Shown one piece after another: positions 12,885 through 25,500 of a DNA stretch of 64,000 bases (position 1 is its first letter; each line of letters opens with the position of its first letter). The DNA comes from Pontederia crassipes. Its lineage: Eukaryota > Streptophyta > Magnoliopsida > Commelinales > Pontederiaceae. The notes below the pieces were generated by a model. The model had not been told where the DNA came from. It saw only the letters and a list, made by a program, of their open reading frames with translations, and searched no databases. The translations under genes and the position numbers were made by a program. Where the stretch lies: the NCBI GenBank assembly GCA_030549335.1, contig CM060190.1, positions 72,244,118 to 72,308,117 on the forward strand. Direction: 5' to 3'.

Positions 12885-13345
12885 TCCAGAACGGACGACC
12901 GATAATGTATCAGTCGACCATTCTAGAGACGTAGTGTAGAACTCTATTCAACGGTCGACCGGTTTTATAATGGTCGCCCGTTTCGGAAGGGTCGAAACCT
13001 TCTGTGATTAGTGGTCGACCAGATACCCTGTTCCGGTCGTCCGATAACGATGTAATGGTCGACCGATATATTAACAGTCGTCTGACATGTGCGGTCGAAA
13101 CACTCGACACATTCTGTGATTAGCGAGCGTCCGAGCAACTTATTTCGATCGTCCAAAAAGCCAAGTAGCGGTCGACCGTTATTCCAGCGGTCGTCCGATT
13201 TAGAAGAGTATCATATTCTATGATTAGCGGACGAACTGAAGTCTCATTTCGGCCGTCCAAAAGGACCATAACGATCGATCGATAATTCGACCGGTCGACC
13301 GATACTCTTCCAATGGTCGACCATTATCCAAAACGGTCGTCCGTT
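12885..13345. repeat. GTCGAC/GTCGTCC-rich degenerate minisatellite
   Basis: The block is a dense run of GGTCGACCG and CGGTCGTCCG words on both strands, many of them palindromic. A longer repeat of roughly 104-112 bp is marked by TCTGTGATTA or TCTATGATTA at 13001, 13113 and 13217. It lies inside the solo LTR. Confidence 0.75.
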
Positions 13346-14799
13346 CTCGAAGCTGATTGGCTATGATTGAATGACCACACATAGCATGATTTGAAGTATG
13401 TATCACCTTTAATAGGGTTAAAACAAGTAGCATGTGATGAATGAATGAATGTATTGATGAATGTAAGTAAAAGATTGATTGACATGAAAGTGTCTTGTTG
13501 TAATTGTGGAGGGGAATAAAGTATGCACATGCTAGCCAATGTGCTCTATTCCTAGGGAAGAATCCTTCCAAGTATGGGGCAATCACCCCGGCCTAGCTAG
13601 CCAAGGTCCTACGAATCAACATGATCTTTCCAAAAGATAATAAACTATCTTAATCAAGATAGAAGATGAAAAGATGAAGTAAAGTGGAAAGTAAAGTCTT
13701 ACAAATATATGTACTTTCCAAAGATGACTTGGGACATAAAGATGAAAGATGATGATGTAGCACCAATCGGTTGCTAATGTATGTTCCCCATGTTATAAAA
13801 TGTTATGAAAGAAGATGTTAAAGTAAAGAAAGATTCATGATGATATGTCTTAGTATAATGATAAGTAATGATATGCTTTGACATAATGATGATGATGCTA
13901 CATGTTATCTTATCTTGTCATGATGATATGTTCATATGTTATATAGTGTGCATAAGTAGCTCATAGCATGCATATGATTTATGTTTCATGATGATGATAT
14001 GCATATGTCATGACATGTAGAGATTATGCCATAGGATCATAGCATATATGGACCTCAACATACTCTAACGGGAGAAATTCCCTGCATCCCATGGATCCAT
14101 GCAAGTATGGATGAGGCTTAGGTTCGACGGCGATGGACCTCATGACGGACAGGTTGCACATGGGTCGGTCGGGCTATGGCCCAAGTTATCTTACATATGT
14201 TATGATGATGGACTCTTATAAGAGTCAAGTATATATGGCTTATGAGCCTTTGAGTCTTTTACTTTTATTTGGACTCATTTGTGTATTATGAACCCTTTGT
14301 TGGGTCTTGATGTTAGAGCCTATGTGGTCCATAAGCTAGTTATGTATCTTGGGTTATTTTATGAAGTCTTTCGTTGTTTTCATGATATTAACATTTATGT
14401 TTATTATATCATGTTTCCGCTGCAAAGTTTTATGAAATTATGTCAAGGTTCACGTCAATATAACGTCGTCTAGGGTTCGGCAAAAATTTTAAATTAGGGC
14501 CGAATTTTGAGGTCGTTACATTTTGGGTTAGGTTTCTTAAAACTTAATCCGATTCTCATATTTAAAATTTCTGATTTGTTTCTTCATCCCTCGGATTGAT
14601 CGGTTTCTTTAATTAGAGCTCCTAATTTTTGCTAGTAAAATATTAATTACATAAACTACCATTTTGCACGGTTAATAATACAATTTTTTTAATCTAAATT
14701 ATTAAAATCCTTAATCATTATTAATTTTATGTTGCTTCCGAAACTAAAAAGGAACGAGAGCAAGGAAGTTGATCCTAGGATTCGTCGTTTTTGCTCACG

Positions 14800-15510
14800 A
14801 TCGAAGGCACTCTCTCCGTATCTCAATCTCGCTGTCAACGCCACCGCCCAACAAGTGCTACATGTCCGCTCTGTTTGGAACCACAACGTCGACCAGGAGT
14901 TTGCACTCATCCGTGCAGTGGTGCTGCAACACCGGATCGTAGGCATGGACACAGAGTACCTCGGCATCTTGTCAAATCCTCATGCCACCCGTACGCCATG
15001 ACGCCGGATCAACATTACAGGCTGCTCAAGGCCAACATTGACACACTCAACGTCGTTCAAGTCGGCCTCACCTTGTCGGACCCGTACGGTCGACTGCCGG
15101 ACCTCGGCGAAAGCACTGGCATTGGCTACGTCTGGAAGATTAACATCCGGGGATTCCACCCCTTGTTTCTAAGCATTGCCAGAAGAAACCACAGACGAAA
15201 CGGTGGAGGAATTTGGAGGCAACAACGTCGTAACATTTTCGCTCAGAAAACTAAGTTTATGCGGGTCGTGAACTCGTGGGACGAGCTGTTGGGCGTTCAC
15301 GGTTCGGAGCTGACGAACAGCGTGTTCCTGCCGACGGGCGCAGTCCTCATTCAGGTGATGCCGTTCGGGAAGCTTGACTGGCAGGCGAGGACGTCGTTTG
15401 CCGAGCCCATCGAGATGATGAAGCTGCGGTGCATGGAGTACAATATCGGCGTGGAGGAGAGCAGCCTCGCAGAACGGTATCCGAGAGATGACCCGTTTAT
15501 ATTTATTTAA
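14800..15510 (+). pseudogene. Chimeric pseudogene: CAF1 deadenylase fragment fused to GT61 glycosyltransferase fragment
   Basis: The first part (about 14800-15150) encodes CCR4-associated factor 1 sequence: [20 protein letters not shown], then GMDTEYLG with the first catalytic Asp and Glu. After a frameshift at about 14985-15000 it continues [20 protein letters not shown] and LPDLGE. The second part (about 15155-15490) is unrelated and matches the C-terminal half of GT61 (xylan arabinosyl/xylosyl-type) enzymes: [31 protein letters not shown] and [18 protein letters not shown]. The family motif GAGLTN is altered to GSELTN. Both pieces are intron-free, GC-rich and truncated, in AT-rich surroundings between a solo LTR and a long-TIR element. 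This fits gene-fragment capture by a transposon, although no carrier ends were identified. It is very unlikely to encode an active enzyme. Confidence 0.8.
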
Positions 15511-15584
15511 TACGAGTTTTTTTAATAGTGTGATATTTAATATGAGTTACCAAATAACCGTTACCTTCTACAACTTAAATTTGA

Positions 15585-16343
15585 GGGTTATTTTTTTAAC
15601 CATCCTTAAACTATCGCAAATTATCATATCTAATTTCAGACTACGAACTTCATTTTTTGGATATCTAAACTATCACGATTTTCTAGTTTGATCCTTCCGT
15701 CCAATTCTGACGACTTTCCCATTATTTTTTTATTTTTCGCATTTGTGAAAAATTTATTATACCACTGCTATGAATTGAATTCTATTTTTACATTAAAATA
15801 ATATATAATAATATTATTATAAACATAATTTAAAAAAATACGTGGAGAGAGGGGCTCGCTCCTTCGCACGCAGGGGGTCGGCGGAAACCCCCCCACCTGT
15901 GCCCCTCTTTCCCTGCGTCATTGTCGTCGTCGACGACGCACGCAGGGAGGCCGCCCCTCTTTCCCGACGCTGAGAAAGAGAGGGGGGTCGCCGCCCCCTG
16001 CGTCGTCGTCGACGACGATGACGGCGCAGGGGGCGGCGACACCCCCCCCCCCCCCGTGCGGAGGAGGGACCCCTCCCTCCACATATTTTCTTTTTTTAAT
16101 TATTTTTATAATAATGTTATTATATATTATTTTAATGTAAAAATATAATTCAATTTAGGGGTATAATGAACTTTTATAAGTGCGAAGAAATAAAAAATAA
16201 TAGAGAAGTCGACGGAATTGGACGGAAAGATCAAACTAGAAAAATTATGATAATTTAGGTACCCAAAAAATGAAGTTTGTAGTCTGAAGTTAGATGTGAT
16301 AATTCGCGATAGTTTAGGGATGGTTAGAGGAAATAACCTTTAA
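15585..16343. mobile_element. Long-TIR element with GC-rich core, copy 2
   Basis: Same family and orientation as the 11005-11697 element. The left end reads GGGTTATTTTTTTAACCATC and the right end GATGGTTAGAGGAAATAACC, giving a clearer terminal inverted repeat here. The arms pass through CATCTAA, ATGAAGTT and GTCGACGGAATTGGACGG words to the same ACGTGGAGAGAGGGGC start of the GC-rich core (about 15840-16080). The core differs from copy 1 in many positions and contains a C-run at about 16042. It begins about 75 bp after the GT61 pseudogene fragment. Confidence 0.78.
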
Positions 16344-18202
16344 AACATCACATGAGATCCTATATATATCCTAATATTAATACTATATATATGTATGGCT
16401 ATCCTAAAATTAAGGTTTAAGATTTAAATTAATAATAATATCAAAGCAAATCCTACTTGACTTACGAGAACTTAGATAAATTTAAAATGAATTCTAATTA
16501 AAGATGTAATCGATTTGAGAATTCAAACTGAACCCTAACACGATGACATGTGTAAGATTAATCTTTCCTTATATTTTCTATTTTAAAGCTAATGGACAAG
16601 TATAATAATTTAAGAAAATAAAAGTTTAAATGGTTTGTTGTATAAGGTAGCAAAAATAAAAGAAGATTAAATAGCATTTTAATTAGAAGTAGACTTTTTA
16701 GTATCATTAAAATAAATATATTTTCTTTAAACAAATAATGTACAAATAAATAATATTTTCTTTCTAAACTATAATTTGTTATTTTTAAATTAAAAAATAA
16801 AAAAAATGCAATTTGAGTCCAATTAAGATTAAATATTTCATTTCGAAAAAAATGAACATGTATAATAAAATAAATAATATATTCCTTTTTTAAAAATGAA
16901 TTATTCAATAAATTAAAAAATTAAATGATTCAATTTTATTATGATTAAATAAATATTCTTTCCTTTCTCAAAGTATCATAGCAGTATAATGGAATACGAA
17001 TATTTTTCTTCTAAAAGATAATGAGTTATTTTCGACATTGAAAAAAATTTTAAGAAATTGAGATCAAATTAAGATTATTTTTTCCTTTTTAAAAGATAAT
17101 TGAAAAGTATAACAAAAAAAGTAATATTTCCTTCTTAAAATATAATGATTATTTCAGAAATCAAAATATAAATATTCAATTTCAGTATGATTAAAATAAA
17201 TAACCTTTTTAAGTATAATAAACTATTATACTATTTATTTTTTATAATATATTGTTCTATTATAAAATTTTAAATAATTTAAAATTAAAATTTCAATTTG
17301 AGTCCAATGAAAATTGATATTTCCTTATAAAATAAATAAAATTATAATAATAAAATAATTAATTTTTAGAAAATAAACAATTATTTAAGAATAAATCATC
17401 TAAGTTGGAGTTTTGGACTTAAATTGAGTTTTAAACTTTTCAAAATAGACTAACATATTTATCACATCTACATGTTAATAAATTAATTTTGATCATTATT
17501 ATAAATCATAATATTTCAACTATATACTAATATTTTTGTGATATTCGTTATCTCACGAGACTTATATATGAGAAAGAATAGATATTTCAATTTAGTGATT
17601 AAAAAGTTGATGGTCTTATAATTTTTAGGTGCTTTAAAAATATTAATTTAATTTTATTCTTAACTGTGTTTTTGGTATTACTACTAAAATAACTAGTTAT
17701 TACTCAAGTTATTCATATTGGTATCAGAACAACGATGGATCATATGCCTTGTTCTCGCTCTTTCATCCAAACGGCCATTTTTTGATGTTGTGGGTCCTAG
17801 TGCAATAAATGCATGAACAAGAAAAAGTAGGAACAGAAGTGTTCCTCGTCAGCCCAAGAACAATATTGTTCTTGTTGGATTATCAATGTCGGAACATAAC
17901 TAGGTCAAGTTACCTTAACCCAGGGATAAAAATGTTGGTGCCAAACGGCCCCATTATGATTTAAAGTCAAGTGGTCAGTCTCTTTACTCGACTGGAATAC
18001 ATATTCGTTACATATATATGCTCCTTATTTCTTGTATCGTTTTTAAAGTTTAACCGGCAAGAGGGAGGGAGGGAGGGAAGACTAAACTTGGGCTTGGTTG
18101 AATATGAAATTAAGATATCATTAAATCGGTTAATATCTTGGGCATAAAAATAGTTTATGGACGAATAGCAAATATGTTAAGAACTAAAATCCGAGAATAT
18201 TT
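16344..18202. other. AT-rich intergenic sequence with LTR-type priming motif and adjacent palindromes
   Basis: No gene is recognised; a 116-codon minus-strand frame at 16558-16908 is an AT-rich artefact. TGGTATCAGAAC at 17719-17730 resembles the initiator-tRNA primer-binding site of plant LTR retrotransposons (TGGTATCAGAGC), so a decayed element may lie here. Two palindromes sit at 17829-17846 and 17855-17874. A short GAGG(GAGG)n run is at about 18062-18078. Confidence 0.45.
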
Positions 18203-18687
18203 TTTTAAAAATAATAACAATAATAAATTCCTTTTTTAACTCTTAAATTATAAGTCAACAAGTAATAAAGAAAGCATATTAAATTTCAATCTAATTATTA
18301 TGAATAAATTTGTATTATTATTTAATTATTTATATTAATCAACTAAAATTGTATAGAAAGGATGAATTAAAATTGTAAAATTATATGAACAATTAAAATC
18401 TTATTAAGATCTAACACATAAAATAAATTTTTTTAACTAAAATTTTTTTTTCATAATTAATTTTTTTTAAAATAATAACAATAATAAATTCCTTTTTTAA
18501 CTCTTAAATTATAAGTCAACAAGTCATAAAGAAAGCATATTAAATTTCAATCTAATTATTATGAATATATTTGTATTATTATTTAATTATTTATATTAAT
18601 CAACTAAAATTGTATAGAAAGGATTAATTAAAATTGTAAAATTATATGAACAATTAAAATCTTATTAAGATCTAACACATAAAATTC
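18203..18687 (+). repeat. Direct duplication of about 222 bp
   Basis: The sequence starting AATAATAACAATAATAAATT and ending TAAGATCTAACACATAAAAT occurs twice, at about 18210-18423 and 18472-18684, with only a few single-base differences and a short AT-rich spacer. It carries no coding signal. Confidence 0.85.
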
Positions 18688-19537
18688 TTAAAATAACATC
18701 AACATAGGTTAGGAATATTAAAATTGTAAAAGATGTAGTTTGCGATGGCTACAGGCATTCCAGATACCACAAGCAATGATCGGATAATAGTCACCATGCC
18801 AATTATGTCAAAGAACGATCAGCGCACTAATGCCGTATATCCAAAAGGAACTAAGTAGCTGAGGATTAATACTATGGAAGGAGCCCGGCCAAAATTCGTC
18901 CAACATGTACAAGACTAAACACATACGCAAAATATTCTGCATCTAAGATGCATGTTTTGATTTCTCAAAGAATAACTCACACTTTGAATAAGAAAAGGTC
19001 ATCTACCAATAATCTTATCAGGAAGAAGTTTCTGGAACAAGTGTATCATCACTGTAAAACATAACTCAAAAATGAGGCGAGCTCCACTTGTGAACCATGG
19101 GGGAAAAAATCAAACGCCATACCTGGTTACGGTAGCTGTATACTTCCAACAGACTGAACACGTCCAGCTAATGGCATTTATGCATCAAAGTGCATATGAA
19201 CAAACTACATAAACAAAACAAGACTGGTCTACTCGCCAATTATTTGGCGCAATCGATTTCAAAGACTTCAGAGACTACTACCTGGTGTCAGAGGTTGTCA
19301 ATACTTCCCATGTTAGGTGGCTCGTCATTCATACACAGCATGCTACAGCTGAATCAACAAACAAGTTATCAGCGCTCATACAACAAACCCCCTTCGACAA
19401 TGTACAAGGATCTAGAGTTACAACAGGCAATGTCCCACCTTCCTTATCCTCAACCATAGATATCCGTCACATGATCGAGACAACAAAGAGTTTCCTGTTT
19501 CATTTCACTTGTCAAAATTCTCAGCCAATAACTCATG
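18688..19537 (-). other. Probable 3' untranslated and downstream region of the SAPS gene
   Basis: The sequence follows the stop codon of the SAPS gene. Short plus-strand frames here have no recognised domains. The exact poly(A) site cannot be read from sequence alone. Confidence 0.45.
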
Positions 19538-22500
19538 TTAAGAATTCTTATTGGCAGCTTCACTGTTAACTGACCCCAGTCTGGAGTCAACATGGTTAGC
19601 TTCAGCGGAGTTGGAGAAATAACCAGATGGATCACCATTCTCAACCTCTAACAGACATTCAACAGGGACAGTGGTAGAACTGTCTGCATCTCGTTCTCTT
19701 TCAATGGCCTCAGCTGATGTCTGATGTGCCTCATCTGACGCAACTTCATCAATATCTTTGTCAGGTTCAAGCTCACCATTTGAGATCTCCAGAGTTGGGT
19801 CTGTTCGAAGGGCATACTCTGAATCAGACGTCTCCCTCCATTCAACCCACTCTGGTACCTTCTCAAGGTCGTTTGCACTCATTTGCCTAGAGCATACCTC
19901 AGACTCCTTGGCAGAACCATTTCCTAAAGCTACGGTAGCAACTTCTCCAGAAGGTGCATCTAACGGCAAAACTTCCAAAGATGCACTGGAGTCAATCAGG
20001 TCATCATTTTCACCAATGACGACATCATCAGACCCATCTGAAATTGGGGATGGTGAGGCAAGAGAGCCAGTTGAACGGTCATTAGCACTCTCACTCTCGA
20101 AAGCAAACCAGTTTGAATTTGTAAATAGAGAGCTGCACAAAACACATTTTGGTCAGGTTATGTGATAGTCTCTAACCACAAAAGACAATGGACAAATATG
20201 ATATATGCATTAAAATTATACCTTTCCTGGTCATCTCCCAAGCGCAAAGATGAGATAACAACTTCTGCAGACTCATCATCAAAATAAACATCCTGTAGGA
20301 ACTTCAGTATCATCAAAGAAACCAAGATACATGAAGCCAGCAATGTAACAGGCATATTAAACTAGCACATGCATATATGACCTAGAGTTCATATTCCATA
20401 ACTCCAACAGTAGAATGGAAAACATTTCCCACCATTTTCAGACAAATTTCAAATAAGAAATAAAACACAAACTGCAAGCTAACAACTTCAAACCCGGTAC
20501 AGTAATACCCACCTCATCGTCTCGTTCAAAAGATCCGTGAGCCTGCATCATCCAGCCAAAAACATTAAACATGTCATCCATTAGCAATTTTGCATGTGCG
20601 GTAATAAAAAAATCACTGCCTGTCTGTTATGATCTTTGAAACTATTCTTTTCATTATACAAATGGTGGACATGGTTTGCACAGGAGTATAGATAGCAAAA
20701 CCATGTAATGAAAATTAGCATATCTTGAGAAAGACAATAAAATGAGTTAACAGGAAGAAGACTCTGGCACAAAGTACAATATGTATACTTGCATAGAGTC
20801 CATTGTTAGATGAATTATGTTATATGGATTTAAGGGAGATGCGCAACAAATCAGATAAACATTGAACACATAATCTTAAGATTTCACAAAATATCCCTTG
20901 TTAAAACATTTTTTAGAGACCTCGCTGTTAACACTAATTACAAAAGAGTGGCAAGTCTATCATCCACTAATTTAAAAAATATCATAATATATACCTCTTC
21001 AATATCATCATTGCTGTAAATCCCACAACGAAAAGCTTGACTCAAATTATTAGCCAATGCAGCTACATCATAGTCTCTATCTTTGAAGTCTTCATCGTCA
21101 CTATCTCTGCCTCGATCATGTATTGAAGTTGGCCGGCTTCAACAACAAATAATAAAAAGCAGGATATCATAAACTCATGACACAAAAAAATTCTTATAAT
21201 GTTTTTGACAGTATAGTCCTAAAATGTGACATTCATTGTTAACGCAGAAGCATTCCGTTTTTTTCCAAGAATTCACAATTTGGAGAGGGTTGAGGATAAA
21301 TTCATGAACCAAAACTGTAAGCATCTGAGGATAATCTAGAATGGAAAACCTACCCACAAGTCCAACTATAGACATTTTCTGTAGCACTCCTTTTGAGTAG
21401 CACATTGTTGTGCCAATCAACCCATTGACTATTTTCCTGTAAACAAAAAACATCTGATAAGATTATTCTGACATTATAAAAAAACGCACAAACAAAACAT
21501 TCTTCTTCTTTTGACAATAGTCTAAAATGAAGAATCGCAAATTACTTTCAACATACCAAATCAAATTACATAAAATTGGAAGTTTCTTCTTAGTGGCAGC
21601 AGAAGTATAACTACCACGAAATTTTGATAGCATACATGCGACCAAGTAATGTGTGAATACTTTCACCAAATTTTGCTTCACACTTTATCACCATCAAAGT
21701 TTAATAGAAATCCTTTCAGACACGAAAAAAAACTTCCTAATTTTTTAAAAAAAATCATTAGTAATTCGCAAATTATGAAATTAACAAATAAGGCTAAGTC
21801 ACCTGCAAGTGCGTCTGAATAGTGCTGTTATAATTTCCCAGCTGAATAAGCTTGTTAGAGATACGTGTAACGTGACCAACATTTCCTAGTCTTGGACATG
21901 TTTTTCCCTCTGCAGGAACTGTGAGCTGAAAAAAAAAATCCAGATGTTCATCAATCATAAACCATAACAAGAAAACAAAAACATGAAGCTGGGAGAAAAA
22001 GATATATCAGGAATCTTATCAACTAACTGTAATGTATATACTATGGCCAATAGCGTACCTTACTAGAATCCAGTGATAGAGTAGATTGCTTTTCTGCCTC
22101 AAGAATTCTACCGACCATGTCATTTTCATGCAGGATATGATCAATTAGCAGATCTTTCTTGCTCTCTAAACATGACAATATAATACTCTCCACATGATGA
22201 TGCAAAAAGTTATTGAAAGGGTACCTACAATAGATAAGATTTTAACCACAAGAACCATCTAAGTCAACAATAAACAGCAAATATCAATCACATGTGCAAC
22301 TTACTCAAAAAACAAATCTACAACATGTTTTATTGCTCCCAGACGGATTAGTTCCTTCTCGGCAACTTCACTACCAATTGTCAGTAAAACTGAGATGAAC
22401 TCAACAATCTGGAGACATAATTATGTATTATCATATATCACTGGCATCAAAATGCAGACATTTTGCACTACGAGTGTTCGAGCTCTACTAAAGAGAAAAA

Positions 22501-25500
22501 GCTAAGTGAAGTTAAAGTTAGCACATGAATAACAACTGGATTTCACCAGGAAAAAAAATACAAATTGACACCTTCAAACGATGCTTCCCAAGTGGAGGCT
22601 GTAGCTTTCCGTATGTAGTAGGTAAGACACTTTCAGAGGATGACACATCCAACAATTTTAATAAGTCACCTGAAATACAGCACATCCACTACCAGAATTC
22701 TTCATGGTTGTATGATAATAAGCAGAAATAAATAGCAAGAAATGTCAAATCATAAGGAACATTGAAAGTTGTGTAAACAAACATCCATTTTATTTGGACG
22801 ATAACCAGGAATATTTGGAACATTTTGTTTCTAAACTAAATGTTCATTACAGTTGAACAAATGTTCAATGGACCATCGTAGGCGGAAAAAGTGAAAAATA
22901 TTATGGAAGAGAATAGAGAAATTTTCCATCCGAATAATATGATGATGCAAAATATTATGGAAAAAGTTTTTTTTTAACAACTGTATAATCTTGTAGTACC
23001 CAAAGGTAAGCAAAAAATGTTGTGCGATTATGAACAAGTTACTAGATGATAACTCTAGAAGAATTTCCCAAGATAATTAGCCACTAACCTAAATTTTCCA
23101 GAATGCCGTCCACTGTTTCTGGAGTGGCTGTAACCAATGATCCATGACTTAGATGGCTTCTGAATGCCTGATAAGAAGATGCTACCAGTCGTTTAGGATC
23201 TAACAATGATATACAAACAGAAAGTGAATGAACAAGCACAGATTTTGGCCTTGAGTCCTCCAGTGCATGACGAAACAATCTTCCTACAAAACTGCATATG
23301 TTCATCATAGAATAATAATCAGATGTAGATCCAACACAAATGAGAAGTGCCATTCAATTATAGAGAGAAACAATTTTACATTGGGCTGCAAATTTTAGTT
23401 GCAAGCACTGGAGGGGCATATCGAGTAACAGCACAAAGAATCTCTGCTGCATTTGCATGGACTTCAGGAGAGTCCTGTTCAGATTGGAACATTAGAGAGA
23501 GGATACAATGGTCGAAAGTCACAGAAAAAAGGCATGAACACAAAATTACAGCAGCCAGATAAATCCACAATGAAATATTCAAGTGTCTCCTGTTGCCAAT
23601 AATTCATGCACATACTGCTAAATTCATGCATATCTCATACAAAAAAGAATGAACATCTTCCCAGGCAAACCATCATGTTTGGTAATAAGTACAAAATTTC
23701 AGTAATACAAATGTAATATTTTAAATACGCAAGCACCATTCACTGAATATATTTTAACTAATGGAAAACAAGGTAAAGTATTGTAAATACAAGGAATCCA
23801 TATTTGTGCAGGGATGAGAAATTTATCTAACAATCATTTCCATGCTGAGAATATTTTGCTGACAATTTGATACTATCATGATATTTTCATCGTGCTACAG
23901 TAATGTACAACAAAAAATATCATGTTACAATAGGTATCACATGTGGGATCATAACATAAATCATACTACAACAAGCAAATCACTAGATGTTTGAAGCACT
24001 CAAGCCAACCTTTGTTTCAAACTATACCAGAAACACTACGTAGATAACTCAATAATTTCTGTGGCTATGCACTGCTGACAGAATGATGTTACCATTGTAC
24101 ATCAAGTTAACATAATGCAATTGAAAACATCACGCTACAGATATGAATAAGACATGGTCTAACTTTTTGCATCATATTAGAAACAAATACAACTACGGAA
24201 GCCAATACCACAAAGACAAAACACAGCACATCTATAGACTGATAAGATGATATAACAGAATGCAGCCAAAAAATAAATTTAAGATCGAGCATGGAGAAAA
24301 CAGGAGTTATCACAAATAGATAATGGAAAGCACATAGTATAAAGGTAAAATGAAGCAAATACAGACTGGCAAGACTTAGTTTGCAGACATGAGAATGAAT
24401 AATACAGAACACGAACTTCCAAGACAAGGAGAAAGAGAATGGTGGTTGTGCTATTTCATCGGCTAGTATATTTGTGACAGAAGCCAAGTAGTAACTAATA
24501 ATTGTTAAGGAACCACTAAATATCACTTCAGATTTTTTAATGATATCTTTATGAATTCCCACGGGTCATCTTAATATAACCAACTCATGCATCAAAAGAG
24601 AAGTCTAGTTTGCATTCTAATAATCAAGTACTTCTATACTTGCAATATTTTGAATTAGGACAATCCCAGATTGAACAAGAACCAAAAAAAATATGAATTC
24701 ACATTCTTCTGGGAGTAAGAAATTGCATAAATATCCATATAAGGCTTGATCTACCATTGATACATACTGATGAGCTGAATTTGTCCACAATCATCTCAAG
24801 AACATCTATATCCTCTAACCACTGCATTGTATCCGCAAAATTGGAATACATATTTTCATCAGCACCAATCAATCGAATGAGAACCTGATTGAGATGCCAA
24901 TGAGAGGGAGGCAAAGGTCAATGAGATCCTTGAAATGTTTCTTATTACAAATATTTTTATGATGAAACTCATTGCAGATTGATTCAGATGGCAAACCTCC
25001 ATAATAGAGGTAATCCCAATGAGATCAACGAGTTGGCAAATTATTTCTCGATGGCCCTAAAAAATGATAGGGAAAAGACTGTTAAAACAAATATCCATTG
25101 AACATATGGCAATGACAGGTCTAATATACATATCTAAATCAAAGATAAAAAGATGCAGATAATGTAGAATAGTCAATTCTTCACATAAAATAAAGTGAAC
25201 AAAAGGGCACATAGATAGTGTTTATTTTTTGGTGCACTTTCAATCAGCTACGTAGATCTACACAAGGTTGTTAAAATCATGATCCAACGATCCAGTGGAA
25301 GGAACTGATCTCGATTCCAACTGGATTATCAGATCTGGATCACAGTTCGAAATGTTGGATGTATCAGCGATCCTTCGGATCCTATGTTATCTATTCTTTT
25401 AATAGACCATCAGCAATTTAGTAAAAAAGATAAAGTTTAACAGTGCAACTTAGATATCGCCCCCTCATCTTGCAATTAATCCATCTTTCCATTTCTTTGC

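Larger units (their letters stand above)
11891..14520 (+). mobile_element. Solo LTR (large, probably Ty3/Gypsy type)
   Basis: A 2630-bp unit starts with TGTAATATCC and ends with GGTCGTTACA, so the ends are TG...CA with the short inverted TGTAA/TTACA typical of LTRs. It is flanked by a perfect 5-bp target duplication, TTTTG at 11886-11890 and 14521-14525. There is no internal domain, primer-binding site or second LTR, so it is a solo LTR left by recombination between two LTRs. The unusual length fits the long-LTR Gypsy lineages such as Tekay or Athila; this lineage call is inference. It contains a tandem duplication (about 12270-12594) and a GTCGAC-rich repeat block (about 12885-13345). Confidence 0.85.

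Noticed and set aside
12885..13345. CRISPR-like array
   Set aside because: Eukaryotic context, inside an LTR, degenerate repeats and no spacer-repeat regularity.
16558..16908. 116-codon minus-strand ORF
   Set aside because: Low-complexity Phe/Leu/Ile/Asn product of AT-rich DNA.
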